Of a DNA stretch of 64,000 bases, positions 43,321 through 52,277 are shown one piece after another. The DNA is from UBA2421 sp002343075 (GTDB lineage: Bacteria > Planctomycetota > Phycisphaerae > Tepidisphaerales > Tepidisphaeraceae): positions 1-64,000 of the forward strand of contig CALJLN010000051.1 of assembly GCA_937982565.1 (NCBI GenBank), read 5' to 3'. The stretch's first letter is position 1. Every line of letters starts with the position of its first letter. The notes beneath the pieces are model-generated. The model ran no database searches. It saw nothing but the letters and a program-made list of their open reading frames with translations, and had not been told where the DNA came from. The position numbers and the translations under genes were made by a program.

Positions 43321-43350
43321 ATCCGTGCCGCTTTTGCAAGCGGCACGGAT
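43321..43350 (-). terminator. Intrinsic terminator of the PEP-CTERM gene
   Basis: 13-bp stem (43,321-43,333 with 43,338-43,350; ATCCGTGCCGCTT) with a TTGC loop. On the minus strand it is followed by TGTTTTATC, a good U-tract, 54 bp after the PEP-CTERM stop. Confidence 0.8.
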
Positions 43351-43403
43351 TGCGCTCAAGTGAAACGGCACCCCCGCAACCGGCAGGGGTGCACGTGTGG
43401 AAA

Positions 43404-44060
43404 TTACTTTCGACGACGAGCCACCAGACCCGCAGCGCCGATGGCCAGAAGGCCAAGGCCCGTGGGTTCCGGCACAACGCCAGCTTCAACGCCAGCGCCT
43501 GGAACGTCGTTGTATGCGTATTCAACCAAGCTGCGCGGCTGAGTTCCGAGACCGCCAGCGAGGCTGACACGACCCCACCCGAAGTGGGTCTGGCCGGTGT
43601 TCTCATTGAGGAACCGGAAGCCGAACAGGTTGTCCGACGAGTTCAGCGCGAACGTGGTCGACGCGGAGGTGGTGCCAGCCGTAGCCTGGAATGTGCTCGT
43701 GGCATCCACAATCGCGCCTGGCGTCAGGTTGGCTACAACGGTGCCCGAGGACACCACCATTGCCGAACCCGATGTTGCGCTGGTGAAGAAGTTCATGGCC
43801 GTGCTCGACCATGGATTGATATCCCAGCCGGGAACCGTGGAACCAGCGGTGCCCGGAGCGGGCAGGTTGTTGGCACCGGTCACCACGTTGAGATACAGCC
43901 CATTGGTGCTGGACGGGATGTTGAGGTTGACCACGCCGCTGTAAACCAGCGCCGCTTCGGCTTGCTGGGCGATGCCCAGGCCGGTGACAGCCGCTGCTGC
44001 GGCCCCGATCGCAGCGAAGTGCTTGTTGAGCTTCGCTGAAAGTGCTCTGTTCTCTGCCAT
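43404..44060 (-). CDS. PEP-CTERM sorting-domain protein
   Basis: A 218-residue exported protein. Signal peptide up to AQQAEA (about residue 36), a beta-rich Ser/Thr/Asn-rich body and a C-terminal sorting signal VPEPTGLGLLAIGAAGLVARRRK: PEP motif, hydrophobic helix, Arg/Lys tail. PEP-CTERM proteins are processed by exosortase and often linked to exopolysaccharide or surface layers. GGAAGGGAG precedes the ATG. No exosortase gene is in the window. Confidence 0.92.
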   Translation of the reverse strand: MAENRALSAKLNKHFAAIGAAAAAVTGLGIAQQAEAALVYSGVVNLNIPSSTNGLYLNVVTGANNLPAPGTAGSTVPGWDINPWSSTAMNFFTSATSGSAMVVSSGTVVANLTPGAIVDATSTFQATAGTTSASTTFALNSSDNLFGFRFLNENTGQTHFGWGRVSLAGGLGTQPRSLVEYAYNDVPGAGVEAGVVPEPTGLGLLAIGAAGLVARRRK

Positions 44061-44655
44061 AATCTAACTCCCTTCCTCTTTGCGAGGAAAAAAACGGATG
44101 TGCGGGGGAGGTTTCATTCCCTGTATACCTTCTGGCAAGGCACACCGGTTGTGGTTTCTCCCCGAAACCAATCATCTTTCGACCCGCAACATGCGGAGAC
44201 GTGCGAAAAGTTCGATCTGCTTCACGCAAGGTTGAGTACGCCTTGCCAGTATTCAGCGCCTTGAACGCCGATCGGGTTTGATCCGATCGCATCACAGTTG
44301 GGCCACAGTTGAGCCATGGTTGAGCCACGGTCGCGTCACAAGCGAGCCACAGCCGCACCAGCAAGCGTGAAGCTTCAAAATCCTAATTTGCCTTCTAACT
44401 CTCTTCCCCGGGCCGATATGTCGATCACTCACTGCCCGGATGAAATGTAATCTAGACCATAACCCAGCGGTTAGCCGATGTCTAGGAAAATCTTCCAATA
44501 AACCCACTTTCATTATCACCCCGGAATCGGCCTTTGCGGCCCCCTTGGCGGCTTGATCTACCGGCGGCGCTGCCTACACTCCCGGTCGGGCCATGTTTTC
44601 GCCACTCGGAAGGGGCGTTTTCTGGCTGTTTTTTAACGAAATCAGGAGCCTTCAC
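44061..44655. other. Divergent intergenic region
   Basis: About 595 bp between the divergent PEP-CTERM and oxidoreductase genes. It holds a run of short direct repeats with the core GAGCCA/GGCCACAG at about 44,297-44,355 (CACAGTTGGGCCACAGTTGA and similar). No gene with a credible start and no clear promoter pair is seen. Confidence 0.45.
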
Positions 44656-45708
44656 TTGGCTAAAGCGATGCGTATTGCGTTCATCGGTTCTGGGGGAATT
44701 GCACGGACTTACATCAAATATATGAAGAAATTCGAGGGTTTGGAGGTGGTCGCCGCCGCCGATCCTGCCGTCGCGAGCCTCGAAGCCTTTGCCGCCGATG
44801 TGCCCGGCGTGGTCACATACGACGATTACCACAAAATGTTGAAGCAGACCAAGGACCTGGATCTGGTTTGCGTCTGCTCTCCCAACGGTGCCCACGCCGA
44901 CAACACCCTCGCGGCGTTGCGTGCGGGGGTGAATGTGGTGGTGGAAAAGCCCATGGCGATGAACGCTGCGGAGTGTCAGAAGATGATCGACACCGCCAAG
45001 CGCGCCCGCAAAGAGCTGATCGTCGGCTTTCAGTTCCGGTTTGATCCGCGCACGGAGATGATTCGCCGGCAAGTGGCCGAGGGGCACTTTGGCAAGGTGC
45101 TCTACGTCCGCTGTCAGGCGCTGCGCCGCCGGGGCATTCCCAACTGGGGCGTTTTCGGCCGGAAAGACCTGCAAGGCGGCGGGCCGATGATCGATATCGG
45201 CGTGCACTGCCTGGAAATGGCCCACTACGCCATCGGCAGCCCGCGCCCCGTGAGCGCCACCGGCAACTGCTGGACGTATCACGGCAACAAGAAGAGCGAC
45301 ATCGCCAGCATGTGGCCCAACTGGGATTATAAGACCTACACCGTCGAAGACCTTGCGGTTGGGATGATTCGGTTTGATTCGGGGACCATGCTCAATATCG
45401 AAGCCAGCTTTGTTGCCCACATCGAGAAGGACGTGTGGACATTCCAGCTCATGGGCGAGAAAGGCGGCGCGAGCTGGGAGCCGACTTTGCTCTTTACCGA
45501 TCACAATGGCTACATGGTAAACATGGCCCCCGGCTGGATCGGCGCCGGCGGGTGGGATGTGATCTGGGAGCAGAAAATCAAGCACTTTGTTGAGGTTATT
45601 CGAGAGGGAAAACCCAATCGCGCGCCCGGAGAACACGGGCTGATGGTGCAGAAAATGCTCGACGGCGTCTACGCCAGCGCCGCTTCGGGCAAGGAAGTGC
45701 GGGTTTAG
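44656..45708 (+). CDS. Gfo/Idh/MocA family oxidoreductase
   Basis: A 350-residue NAD(P)-dependent oxidoreductase. Rossmann motif IAFIGSGGIARTYIKYM near the N-terminus, CVCSPNGAHADNTLAALRAG, VVVEKPMAMNAAE (the EKP motif) and the second-domain DIGVHCLEMAHYAIG (catalytic Asp/His). It acts on sugars or inositols; substrate unknown. CAGGAG lies 8 nt before a TTG at 44,656 (product MAKAMRIAFIG); ATG 44,668 is the alternative start. Confidence 0.9.
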   Translation: MAKAMRIAFIGSGGIARTYIKYMKKFEGLEVVAAADPAVASLEAFAADVPGVVTYDDYHKMLKQTKDLDLVCVCSPNGAHADNTLAALRAGVNVVVEKPMAMNAAECQKMIDTAKRARKELIVGFQFRFDPRTEMIRRQVAEGHFGKVLYVRCQALRRRGIPNWGVFGRKDLQGGGPMIDIGVHCLEMAHYAIGSPRPVSATGNCWTYHGNKKSDIASMWPNWDYKTYTVEDLAVGMIRFDSGTMLNIEASFVAHIEKDVWTFQLMGEKGGASWEPTLLFTDHNGYMVNMAPGWIGAGGWDVIWEQKIKHFVEVIREGKPNRAPGEHGLMVQKMLDGVYASAASGKEVRV

Positions 45709-45813
45709 ACGCCGATCGGTGGCCGAAAGCCGCCCGTCGGCTGCATTTTGCTGGACATTGGCTACAATCCTGTGGTTCGGTTTGCTTTCGGCCTTTTGTA
45801 AGAGGGTACGTCC

Positions 45814-47088
45814 ATGCCGTTATATGCGTATGAAGCCATGAATTCGTCCGGGCAAGAGGTGAAGGACGAGATTGAGGCGTCGAGCAACGAAGATGCGATC
45901 GCAAAGATCCGCGGCAAGGGTTATTTCCCCACCAAGGTCAAGGAAAAGGCCGGCAAGAAGAACGTCAAGAAGAAAAAGGCCGAGGAAAACCAGCCGCTTA
46001 CCAAGAAGCGGAAAATGCCGTTTGCCATCGGCGGGGTGAATCAGAAGACGCTGGTGACGTTCACCCGGCAGTTGTCCACGCTTCAGGACGCGGGCCTGCC
46101 CATCCTTCGCTCGCTTCAGATTCTCGAACAACAGCAGAAGCCCGGGCTGATGAAGGCCGTCATCGGAGGGGTGGCCGACGAAGTGGAAGGCGGCGGAACC
46201 CTTTCCGACGCGATGGCCCAGTATCCGAAGGCGTTCAACAAGCTTTACGTCAACATGATCAATGCCGGTGAGGCCGGCGGTGTGCTCGATATCATTCTCA
46301 ACCGCCTGGCCGACTTCATGGAAAAGGCCGCCAAGCTCAAGAAAAAGGTCATCGGCGCGATGATCTACCCGGCGGTGGTTATCTTCATCGCCGTCGCCAT
46401 CGTCACCATGATCCTTATTTTCGTGGTGCCGAAATTCAAGGAAATCTTTAAGGATTTCAAGCTCGAACTGCCCGGTGTGACGCAGGTGCTCATTAACATC
46501 AGCACTTTCATGGCCGAGCAATATGGGTGGGCCTACATACTCTTCGGCCCGATCGTGCTCGTGCTAGCCTGGCGGCTCATCCGCATGAGCGAAGGCGGCC
46601 GCTACTTCAGTGACGCCGTGCTGCTAAAAATCCCTATTTTGGGCGGCATTCTCGGCAAAACGTCGATCGCGCGCTTTACCCGCACACTCGGCACGCTCAT
46701 CAGCGCCGGCGTGCCGATTCTCGATGCCATCAACATCACCCGCGAAACCTGCGGCAACGAAGTCTATGCCCGCGCGCTGGGCAAGGTGCACGATGCAATC
46801 CGCGAAGGCGAAAGCATGGCCGATCCGCTGCGCGCCACCAAGGTGTGTGACGCGATCGTCGTCAACATGATCGACGTCGGCGAGGAAACCGGCGACCTCG
46901 ACAAGATGCTGATGAAGATCGCCGACAACTACGACAACGACGTCGATGTGCTCGTCGGCTCGCTCATCAGCATTCTCGAACCCGTGATGGTCGTCGTGCT
47001 CGGCGTGATCGTCGGGTTCATCGTTATCGCGCTGTTCATGCCCATGGTGTCGCTCATTCAGGGCATCAGCGGCCCGGGTAAGAAGTAG
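45814..47088 (+). CDS. Type II secretion system F family protein (GspF/PilC)
   Basis: A 424-residue inner-membrane platform protein. It starts with the typical MPLYAYEAMNSSGQEVKDEI and then has a Lys-rich stretch. Two T2SSF domains each follow the pattern FTRQLSTLQDAGLPILRSL and FTRTLGTLISAGVPILDAI with MxxxGExxGxLD segments (MINAGEAGGVLDIIL; MIDVGEETGDLDKML). Three membrane helices are visible. It anchors the assembly machinery of a type II secretion/type IV pilus-like system and heads a run of seven prepilin-like genes. GAGGG precedes the ATG. The corresponding ATPase (GspE) and secretin are not in the window. Confidence 0.94.
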   Translation: MPLYAYEAMNSSGQEVKDEIEASSNEDAIAKIRGKGYFPTKVKEKAGKKNVKKKKAEENQPLTKKRKMPFAIGGVNQKTLVTFTRQLSTLQDAGLPILRSLQILEQQQKPGLMKAVIGGVADEVEGGGTLSDAMAQYPKAFNKLYVNMINAGEAGGVLDIILNRLADFMEKAAKLKKKVIGAMIYPAVVIFIAVAIVTMILIFVVPKFKEIFKDFKLELPGVTQVLINISTFMAEQYGWAYILFGPIVLVLAWRLIRMSEGGRYFSDAVLLKIPILGGILGKTSIARFTRTLGTLISAGVPILDAINITRETCGNEVYARALGKVHDAIREGESMADPLRATKVCDAIVVNMIDVGEETGDLDKMLMKIADNYDNDVDVLVGSLISILEPVMVVVLGVIVGFIVIALFMPMVSLIQGISGPGKK

Positions 47089-47114
47089 CTGGTTACGAAT
47101 TGGGCTTCGATTTG

Positions 47115-47208
47115 AAACACCAAGCTCACTAAGAACACGAAGAAGATAGAAGGAAGATAGAAGCTTGTCTCATAATCTTTGTGAGCTTAGTGAGCTTCGT
47201 GGTTAACA
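47115..47208. repeat. Imperfect inverted repeat between gspF and the first pseudopilin
   Basis: Arms at 47,115-47,142 and 47,177-47,208 share AAGCTCACTAAG and its complement CTTAGTGAGCTT, with AAACAC/GTGGTTAAC ends. The DNA is more AT-rich than its neighbours. It could be a transcript-level hairpin or a dispersed palindromic element. Confidence 0.6.
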
Positions 47209-47309
47209 AAAGTCTTCGGCGGTGTGATCAAGCCCAGGAGTCTGTTCCGGCAAGTTTGCACACTGTTTGCACAGTGGGTGTAGCCGTGATGATTTCGATG
47301 AGGTATGCA

Positions 47310-48413
47310 ATGGAGAATTCAATCCGTAACCTTAAATCTGAACCCCGAGGCGGATTCACCCTGGTGGAATTGCTGATCGTCATCGGCATCATCGTGCTGT
47401 TGATCGGCATCACCATTCCCGTCGTGGGCAGAGTGAAAAGCGCCGCGCAGGAGGCCGACACCAAGGGCCTGATTCAGGCACTCGATGGTGCGATTCAGAA
47501 TTATTACAGCAATTTCAAGGCCTATCCGGGGCCGATTCCCGATCGACTGGTCTACTACCAGGCCGCCACCGGCACCAGTTTCGGCTTCCCAGGCGGATTC
47601 AAAATCACCCAATCGCCGGGAAGCGGGTTTGACACTTCGGCAACCAACGAAACAAACTTGCACCAGAACATCACCGGCACCGAGAATCTCGTGCTCGGCC
47701 TGCTCGGCGGGCTGAAGCTCAACACCTCGGCCACGCCGGTCGCGCTGGAATATGATCCCACCCTTGTCGGCAACGGCCCGGCCAGCCTCAACCCGGCCAA
47801 CCCCAAACGCTATGGCGCGCTTGGCGACCCGAACAACCTTTCCTGGCGGACCGAAAACGGCCTGAAAACAGGCAAATTCAAGGATGACACCGGCACCGAG
47901 GCAACCGATACCATCATCCCCGAATTCGTCGATAAATTCAGCAGCGGGCCTATGCCGATTCTTTATCTGCGCGCTCGTCAGGGCGCAAAGAAAACCACCG
48001 CCGCCAGCGTCGCGCCGACGATCGACGACAACGGCGTGATCAACCAGTGGGATCAGTACGACGCGCCACAGCAGTACGACCTTGCCCAGGTTTTCGGCTA
48101 CACACGGCCCGACACCCTTGGCAATTCCATCGGCGTCGGCAGGGTGATCAAACCGGGCGAGTACAAGAACAATCCGCCGGGCGCAACCCCCGAGCAAAGG
48201 CCGCACGGTCTTCGGAGCGTGGGGGTGGCGCGCACGCTTGATAAGTCTGATGTCACCAACTACCAGTATCCCTACGACGCCTACCCGTATTTCCAAAGCC
48301 CCGAGTCGCCCAATACCGCGCGAAACAAGGACGGGTTCATTCTCATCAGCGCCGGAAAGGATCGCGTGTATGGCACCAATGACGACATCACCAACTTCGG
48401 TCCCGTACGCTGA
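47310..48413 (+). CDS. GspG-like major pseudopilin candidate
   Basis: A 367-residue protein with prepilin signal RGGFTLVELLIVIGIIVLLI after a 14-residue leader (start MENSIRNLKSEP), and the GspG-like helix NYYSNFKAYPG. The C-terminus ILISAGKDRVYGTNDDITNF is like the calcium-binding loop of GspG. It is larger than typical GspG (about 140 residues). GAGG precedes ATG 47,310; ATGs at 47,289 and 47,298 are alternatives. First of seven prepilin-like genes after gspF. Confidence 0.8.
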   Translation: MENSIRNLKSEPRGGFTLVELLIVIGIIVLLIGITIPVVGRVKSAAQEADTKGLIQALDGAIQNYYSNFKAYPGPIPDRLVYYQAATGTSFGFPGGFKITQSPGSGFDTSATNETNLHQNITGTENLVLGLLGGLKLNTSATPVALEYDPTLVGNGPASLNPANPKRYGALGDPNNLSWRTENGLKTGKFKDDTGTEATDTIIPEFVDKFSSGPMPILYLRARQGAKKTTAASVAPTIDDNGVINQWDQYDAPQQYDLAQVFGYTRPDTLGNSIGVGRVIKPGEYKNNPPGATPEQRPHGLRSVGVARTLDKSDVTNYQYPYDAYPYFQSPESPNTARNKDGFILISAGKDRVYGTNDDITNFGPVR

Positions 48414-48438
48414 TCGACGGTCGCCCGCGGGTCGCCCG

Positions 48439-49515
48439 GTGCGATTTTCCGTGCGATTTTTAGTGGGTGGCGGCTTTACGTTGATCGAGCTGCTCGTGGT
48501 CGTGCTCATCATCGCGCTGCTGGCAGGGATGGTGCTCGTCGCGGTCAATGCGGTGAGCAAGTCGGGCGCCAGCACCAAGGCCAAGGCCGATCTGCAATCA
48601 ATCGCCACGGCGCTCGAAGCGTATAAGCAGGATTTTGGGAGTTATCCGCTGGTCACCACGCCCAACACCGGCGCTGCGGTATTGTGCAAGGCGCTGCTCG
48701 GGCCAAGCCCGAAAACAAAGGCAACCGGGCCATTCGAGGCTGGCGAGATGTATCAGGCCGCGTACACCGAACCGTCGCTTCCGCCGCAACCTTATGTCGC
48801 GCTGGTTTCGGCCCCAATGGGCACACCATCCGGCGCGCAGGGCCTGGATGACGATTGGGCTCCCATCAGCAATCTCGACGGCAACGACGGCCAATTCCCT
48901 GATTATCGCGAGAACGGGTTTCGTGTCGGGCAAAAGGTGATTGATGTGAACCCCGCGGTGCCAGGTTCGGGGCGCCCCGGCGGGAAGGTCTTCGGGCCTT
49001 ACGTCCAACCCGAAAAGTTCAAGGTTAACAAAGACACCCTCTTCTTCGTCGATGCCGGCGGGAAGCCGATTCTTTACTTCCCCGCAGCGACCAACAGGCC
49101 AAAACTCTCAACGCCCGAGAGCGGCAGCGCCCCGATCAGCAACGGCGGTTACGTCGGTGCTGGCCCCGGCGGGCTGTTTAATGCCCACAACAACGCCCGG
49201 TTCTTCATCCGCAAAACCCCTCTCGGCACCGATATCGATGAAGCCAACGCGGTCAAACGCATCCGCGCTTTCCTCGGCGATTACGGCCTCGACGGCGCGA
49301 TCAACAAGCAAGGCACCATGGAAACCGACCCCGGCGGGGCCGAGACGCTCAGCTACATCCTCTGGACCGCCGGGCCTGATGGCAATTTTGGGCCGAACGT
49401 GCCGACCGATTCGCTCGCCACCAACCCGCTCAACCTCAATCCCTCCGACGCCGCCGACTGGAAAGTTAACGCCCAGGCCGTCGCCGCGTGTGATGATGTG
49501 TCGAATGTGCGGTGA
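48439..49515 (+). CDS. GspG-like pseudopilin
   Basis: About 358 residues with prepilin signal GGGFTLIELLVVVLIIALLA, the GspG-type segment ATALEAYKQDFGSYPLV and a C-terminal YILWTAGPDGNFGPN. The start is uncertain: three GTG codons (48,439, 48,451, 48,463) precede the motif; 48,439 gives the leader MRFSVRFLVGG and begins 26 bp after the previous stop. The frame is also open upstream over the end of the preceding gene, but the translation there looks like shadow sequence. Confidence 0.75.
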   Translation: MRFSVRFLVGGGFTLIELLVVVLIIALLAGMVLVAVNAVSKSGASTKAKADLQSIATALEAYKQDFGSYPLVTTPNTGAAVLCKALLGPSPKTKATGPFEAGEMYQAAYTEPSLPPQPYVALVSAPMGTPSGAQGLDDDWAPISNLDGNDGQFPDYRENGFRVGQKVIDVNPAVPGSGRPGGKVFGPYVQPEKFKVNKDTLFFVDAGGKPILYFPAATNRPKLSTPESGSAPISNGGYVGAGPGGLFNAHNNARFFIRKTPLGTDIDEANAVKRIRAFLGDYGLDGAINKQGTMETDPGGAETLSYILWTAGPDGNFGPNVPTDSLATNPLNLNPSDAADWKVNAQAVAACDDVSNVR

Positions 49516-49684
49516 GGAAGAGACGAAGCTGCAGCGCGACGGAGTGACGAAGCGAAATCCGTGCCGTGCGGCTGCTGGCGTCATCGCTTTGTCGCCACTA
49601 CCTCCAGATCATGCACCGCTTCTCTCCCCACTCCCGTCTCTTCGTCGCTTCGTCGCTACGTCGCTGCGTCGCTCCGTCGCTTCT
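49512..49684. repeat. GCGACGAA octamer repeats, inverted pair
   Basis: Units related to GCGACGAA on the plus strand at about 49,521-49,553 and the inverted form CTTCGTCGC/TCGTCGCT at 49,640-49,684 (five near-tandem units). The inverted part encodes part of the leader of the following pseudopilin (FVASSLRRCVAPSLL). Confidence 0.6.
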
Positions 49685-50198
49685 CCCCCGCCGCCGCGCC
49701 TTTACCCTCATCGAAGTCCTCGTCACCATTGCTGCGCTGATCATTATTATGGGACTTGCCGTCAGCCTCGCCCGGGAGGTGCGGCGGCGGAGTGCGGATG
49801 GGGTTACCCGCGAACTGCTTACCGAGCTGGAAACCACCATCCGACGCTACCAGCAACAGCATGCCGGCACGCTCCCGGCAGTCGCGCCGCTCATCAGCAC
49901 GCCCGAGCCGGGCGACCCGGCCACCCTCGGCAGGGCCGCACGCAGGAATAACGAAGATTTCGTCCTCGCCATCCGCACCGGCGGGGGGTTTATTGATGAG
50001 CTGTTCGCCCAACTTCCGAGAAGCATGTATGACGACCAAACCCTTCGCGATGCCTGGGGCAGCCCCATCGTTTTCATGCCCTCGATGCACCCTGCGATCG
50101 GAATGGCCGACGACAACCGCCCGTTCTTCGTAAGTGCAGGCCCAGACGGCAATTACCTCACCCGTGACGACAACCTGTATTCGTATGAAGGGAGGTAG
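49611..50198 (+). CDS. Minor pseudopilin-like protein
   Basis: About 195 residues with prepilin signal RRAFTLIEVLVTIAALIIIM and the closing motif SAGPDGNYLTRDDNLYSYEG. The leader (about 30 residues) is Arg/Ser-rich and largely encoded by the TCGTCGCT repeat. ATG 49,611 (MHRFSPHS) is chosen; a start at 49,566 is also possible. It lies about 95 bp after the previous gene. Confidence 0.75.
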   Translation: MHRFSPHSRLFVASSLRRCVAPSLLPRRRAFTLIEVLVTIAALIIIMGLAVSLAREVRRRSADGVTRELLTELETTIRRYQQQHAGTLPAVAPLISTPEPGDPATLGRAARRNNEDFVLAIRTGGGFIDELFAQLPRSMYDDQTLRDAWGSPIVFMPSMHPAIGMADDNRPFFVSAGPDGNYLTRDDNLYSYEGR

Positions 50199-50384
50199 CG
50201 GTGGGCAGTGGCAGTGGGCAGTCGGCGGTCGGCAGAGGGCGGGAAAGAGGGGATTGCCACGTTCCGCCCCGTTTCACCCTCGACCCCGCGTTCTCTCCGC
50301 TCTCTGCTTTCCGCTCTCTGCTCTCGGCTTCCTCCCCTCCGTGCACTGCCTTCGCGACGAGACATCGCGTACCATACGCAGGCA
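50199..50384. repeat. Palindromic repeat region between pseudopilin genes
   Basis: Contains a copy of the GCAGTGGGCAGTCGGC arm seen at 6261-6285 (here about 50,202-50,240) and CCGCTCTCTGCT/CTCTCGGCT units (about 50,287-50,333) related to the insertion in rarA. The two dispersed motifs therefore occur together in one element. No gene is supported here. Confidence 0.55.
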
Positions 50385-51227
50385 ATGAAAGAGCGAGCAA
50401 TTATGCGTAAACCCAGTGGTTTCACGATGATAGAGATTCTGGTGGCGATGGCGATTCTCGTCATCCTCATCGGAATTGTCGCCGTTACCTTCACGGGCAT
50501 CACCCGCGGGGCGAAGCAGCGCGAGACCAAGGTGCGCATGGAATCGCTCAAAGCCATGCTCTCCGAACTCGAAGCCCTCGGCGGGCTTAAGAGCCAGCCG
50601 AGCGTGATGTGGGTCGGCGGGTCGCCTCCCTCGCAATACAACTACGACAAAACCGCCACCGCGGAGTCGCCCATCGACATCTGGCGCGACGGCGATCCCT
50701 CATCCCACGCGCCCGACGAACCGCTCCTGCCCGCGCCCGCGCCGGGCAATGTCTCGCTCGACATCTTCCAGGCCGGCACAACCGCCACGCGCGACCGGTC
50801 GGCCCACTCGACCATTCTCAATACACAGATTGCCATGGGCCTGATGCTCAAGGCCCCCAACAACGCCAGCGCCCTCGAACGACTGCCCAAGAACGCGATC
50901 ATGGAAGCCCCGGGCAAAGACCCAAGTATCCCCGCAGGCAGCCACGGACTGTTCACGCACCAGGCCGCTGGCAATCGCAAATCGCCGTTGCGCCCCGCGA
51001 TTCTGGTCGATGCCTGGAACAACCCCATCATCCTCGTCCCGGCGGCGGGGCTGCGCGGGATAGCCTTGAAGGCAGGCGGCACCGATCAAGTCATCACCAG
51101 CGCAGGAGTCTTCCCGTACAGCACCAACTACCGCACCCCCGCCAACGCCCGCCCGTTCTTCGCCAGCGCCGGCCCCGACGGAGATTTCACCACCGGCGAT
51201 GACAATGTTTATTCGTTTGAGGAATGA
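50385..51227 (+). CDS. Minor pseudopilin-like protein
   Basis: About 280 residues with leader MKERAIMRKPS and prepilin signal SGFTMIEILVAMAILVILIG. The ending SAGPDGDFTTGDDNVYSFEE is nearly the same as that of the preceding gene product, suggesting duplication. The stop overlaps the next start (ATGA at 51,224). Starts at 50,385 or 50,403 are both possible. The body has a flexible Pro/Ala-rich region and GspI/J-like strand pattern. Confidence 0.78.
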   Translation: MKERAIMRKPSGFTMIEILVAMAILVILIGIVAVTFTGITRGAKQRETKVRMESLKAMLSELEALGGLKSQPSVMWVGGSPPSQYNYDKTATAESPIDIWRDGDPSSHAPDEPLLPAPAPGNVSLDIFQAGTTATRDRSAHSTILNTQIAMGLMLKAPNNASALERLPKNAIMEAPGKDPSIPAGSHGLFTHQAAGNRKSPLRPAILVDAWNNPIILVPAAGLRGIALKAGGTDQVITSAGVFPYSTNYRTPANARPFFASAGPDGDFTTGDDNVYSFEE

Positions 51228-52267
51228 GCATGAGGAAGATCAGCGACAAAGCGATGCTTGAAAGAGCGACGAAGCGACGAAGCGACGGAGCGACGAAGGG
51301 AAGCCATTTCCCTGCGTCCCCTTGTCGCTTCTCCCTCCGCCGCGCCGCCTTCTCCCTCGTCGAACTTCTCGTCGTCATCGGCCTGATTGTCGTCATCATG
51401 GGACTGGCCCTGCCGGCGTTTAACTTCATCACCGGGTCGCGCAGTGTTGATGGCGCTACCAACGTCGTCTCGGCCTTCATCGGAAGAGCCCGCGGCGAGG
51501 CGCTGACATCGCAGCGGACCACCGGCGTGTTTTTCTACATTGATCCGGCCACCGAACGCAGGGCCATGGCCATCGTGCAGGCAACCGACCCGCGCACGCA
51601 GGACACCGTCCGCGGCGATTTTGATGTCTGGCTTGACCTGCTCGATTCCGAGCCGATTTTCCTGCCCAACGGAATCGACGTGCAACTGGTCAACGACGGC
51701 ACTCGCGCCGGAGTCACCGTCGGTACCGATCGCTATCTCGGGTTTAACACCCGAATGCTCCAGCACAGCGAAACCGGCGATAACGTCAGCGAATACGTCA
51801 CCGCTGTGCAGTACGGAGGGGTGATTCTCTTCGACGGCAGCGGCCGGCTCATCTCCCAGTCGTACGGCTTCCGCGGATTAAGCGACGCCCGCAGCGGTGC
51901 CACCGTCGGCACGCGCCTCACGCGCATGGGCTCACTGCTCAGCAAAACGCTCTCGAACAATGCCGACTTTGATCAGACCAGCCCCATCTTCACCGGCAAT
52001 GGCGCGCCCGCGAAAGACATGACCCCCACCGAGCGCACCGGCGAAGGCGGCACGCCCGTGCGCAGCGCGCTCGGGCTGGTGCTGGTCGATCTGGAACAGT
52101 TCAAGAATCAGTCCGAAGGCAGCCCCGGCGATCCGCAAATCACCGCGGCCACGTCGCCCGGTGCGTATGGACTTTCGCTTGAAGAAAATGAAGAAAAATG
52201 GCTCGACGAAAACGCCACGCCGATGCTCATCAACCGCTACAACGGGACTGTGGTGAAAGGACAATGA
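51224..52267 (+). CDS. GspH-like pseudopilin
   Basis: 347 residues with prepilin signal RAAFSLVELLVVIGLIVVIM. It continues with the helix/strand pattern of GspH/FimT-type minor pseudopilins (SAFIGRARGEALTSQRTTGV, GVILFDGSGRLIS). The leader is long (about 40 residues) and encoded in part by GCGACGAA repeats (ERATKRRSDGATKG). ATG 51,224 overlaps the previous stop; ATG 51,230 is the alternative. Confidence 0.8.
   Translation: MSMRKISDKAMLERATKRRSDGATKGSHFPASPCRFSLRRAAFSLVELLVVIGLIVVIMGLALPAFNFITGSRSVDGATNVVSAFIGRARGEALTSQRTTGVFFYIDPATERRAMAIVQATDPRTQDTVRGDFDVWLDLLDSEPIFLPNGIDVQLVNDGTRAGVTVGTDRYLGFNTRMLQHSETGDNVSEYVTAVQYGGVILFDGSGRLISQSYGFRGLSDARSGATVGTRLTRMGSLLSKTLSNNADFDQTSPIFTGNGAPAKDMTPTERTGEGGTPVRSALGLVLVDLEQFKNQSEGSPGDPQITAATSPGAYGLSLEENEEKWLDENATPMLINRYNGTVVKGQ
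51266..51298. repeat. GCGACGAA octamer repeat in a pseudopilin leader
   Basis: Four near-tandem units (GCGACGAA, GCGACGAA, GCGACGGA, GCGACGAA). An inverted counterpart, CTTGTCGCTTC, lies about 45 bp downstream, so the segment can form a hairpin. Confidence 0.65.
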
Positions 52268-52277
52268 GGAAGAAACG

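Noticed and set aside
47319..48608. 429-codon frame on the minus strand across the pseudopilin genes
   Set aside because: Antisense shadow of well-supported prepilin genes; no family features.
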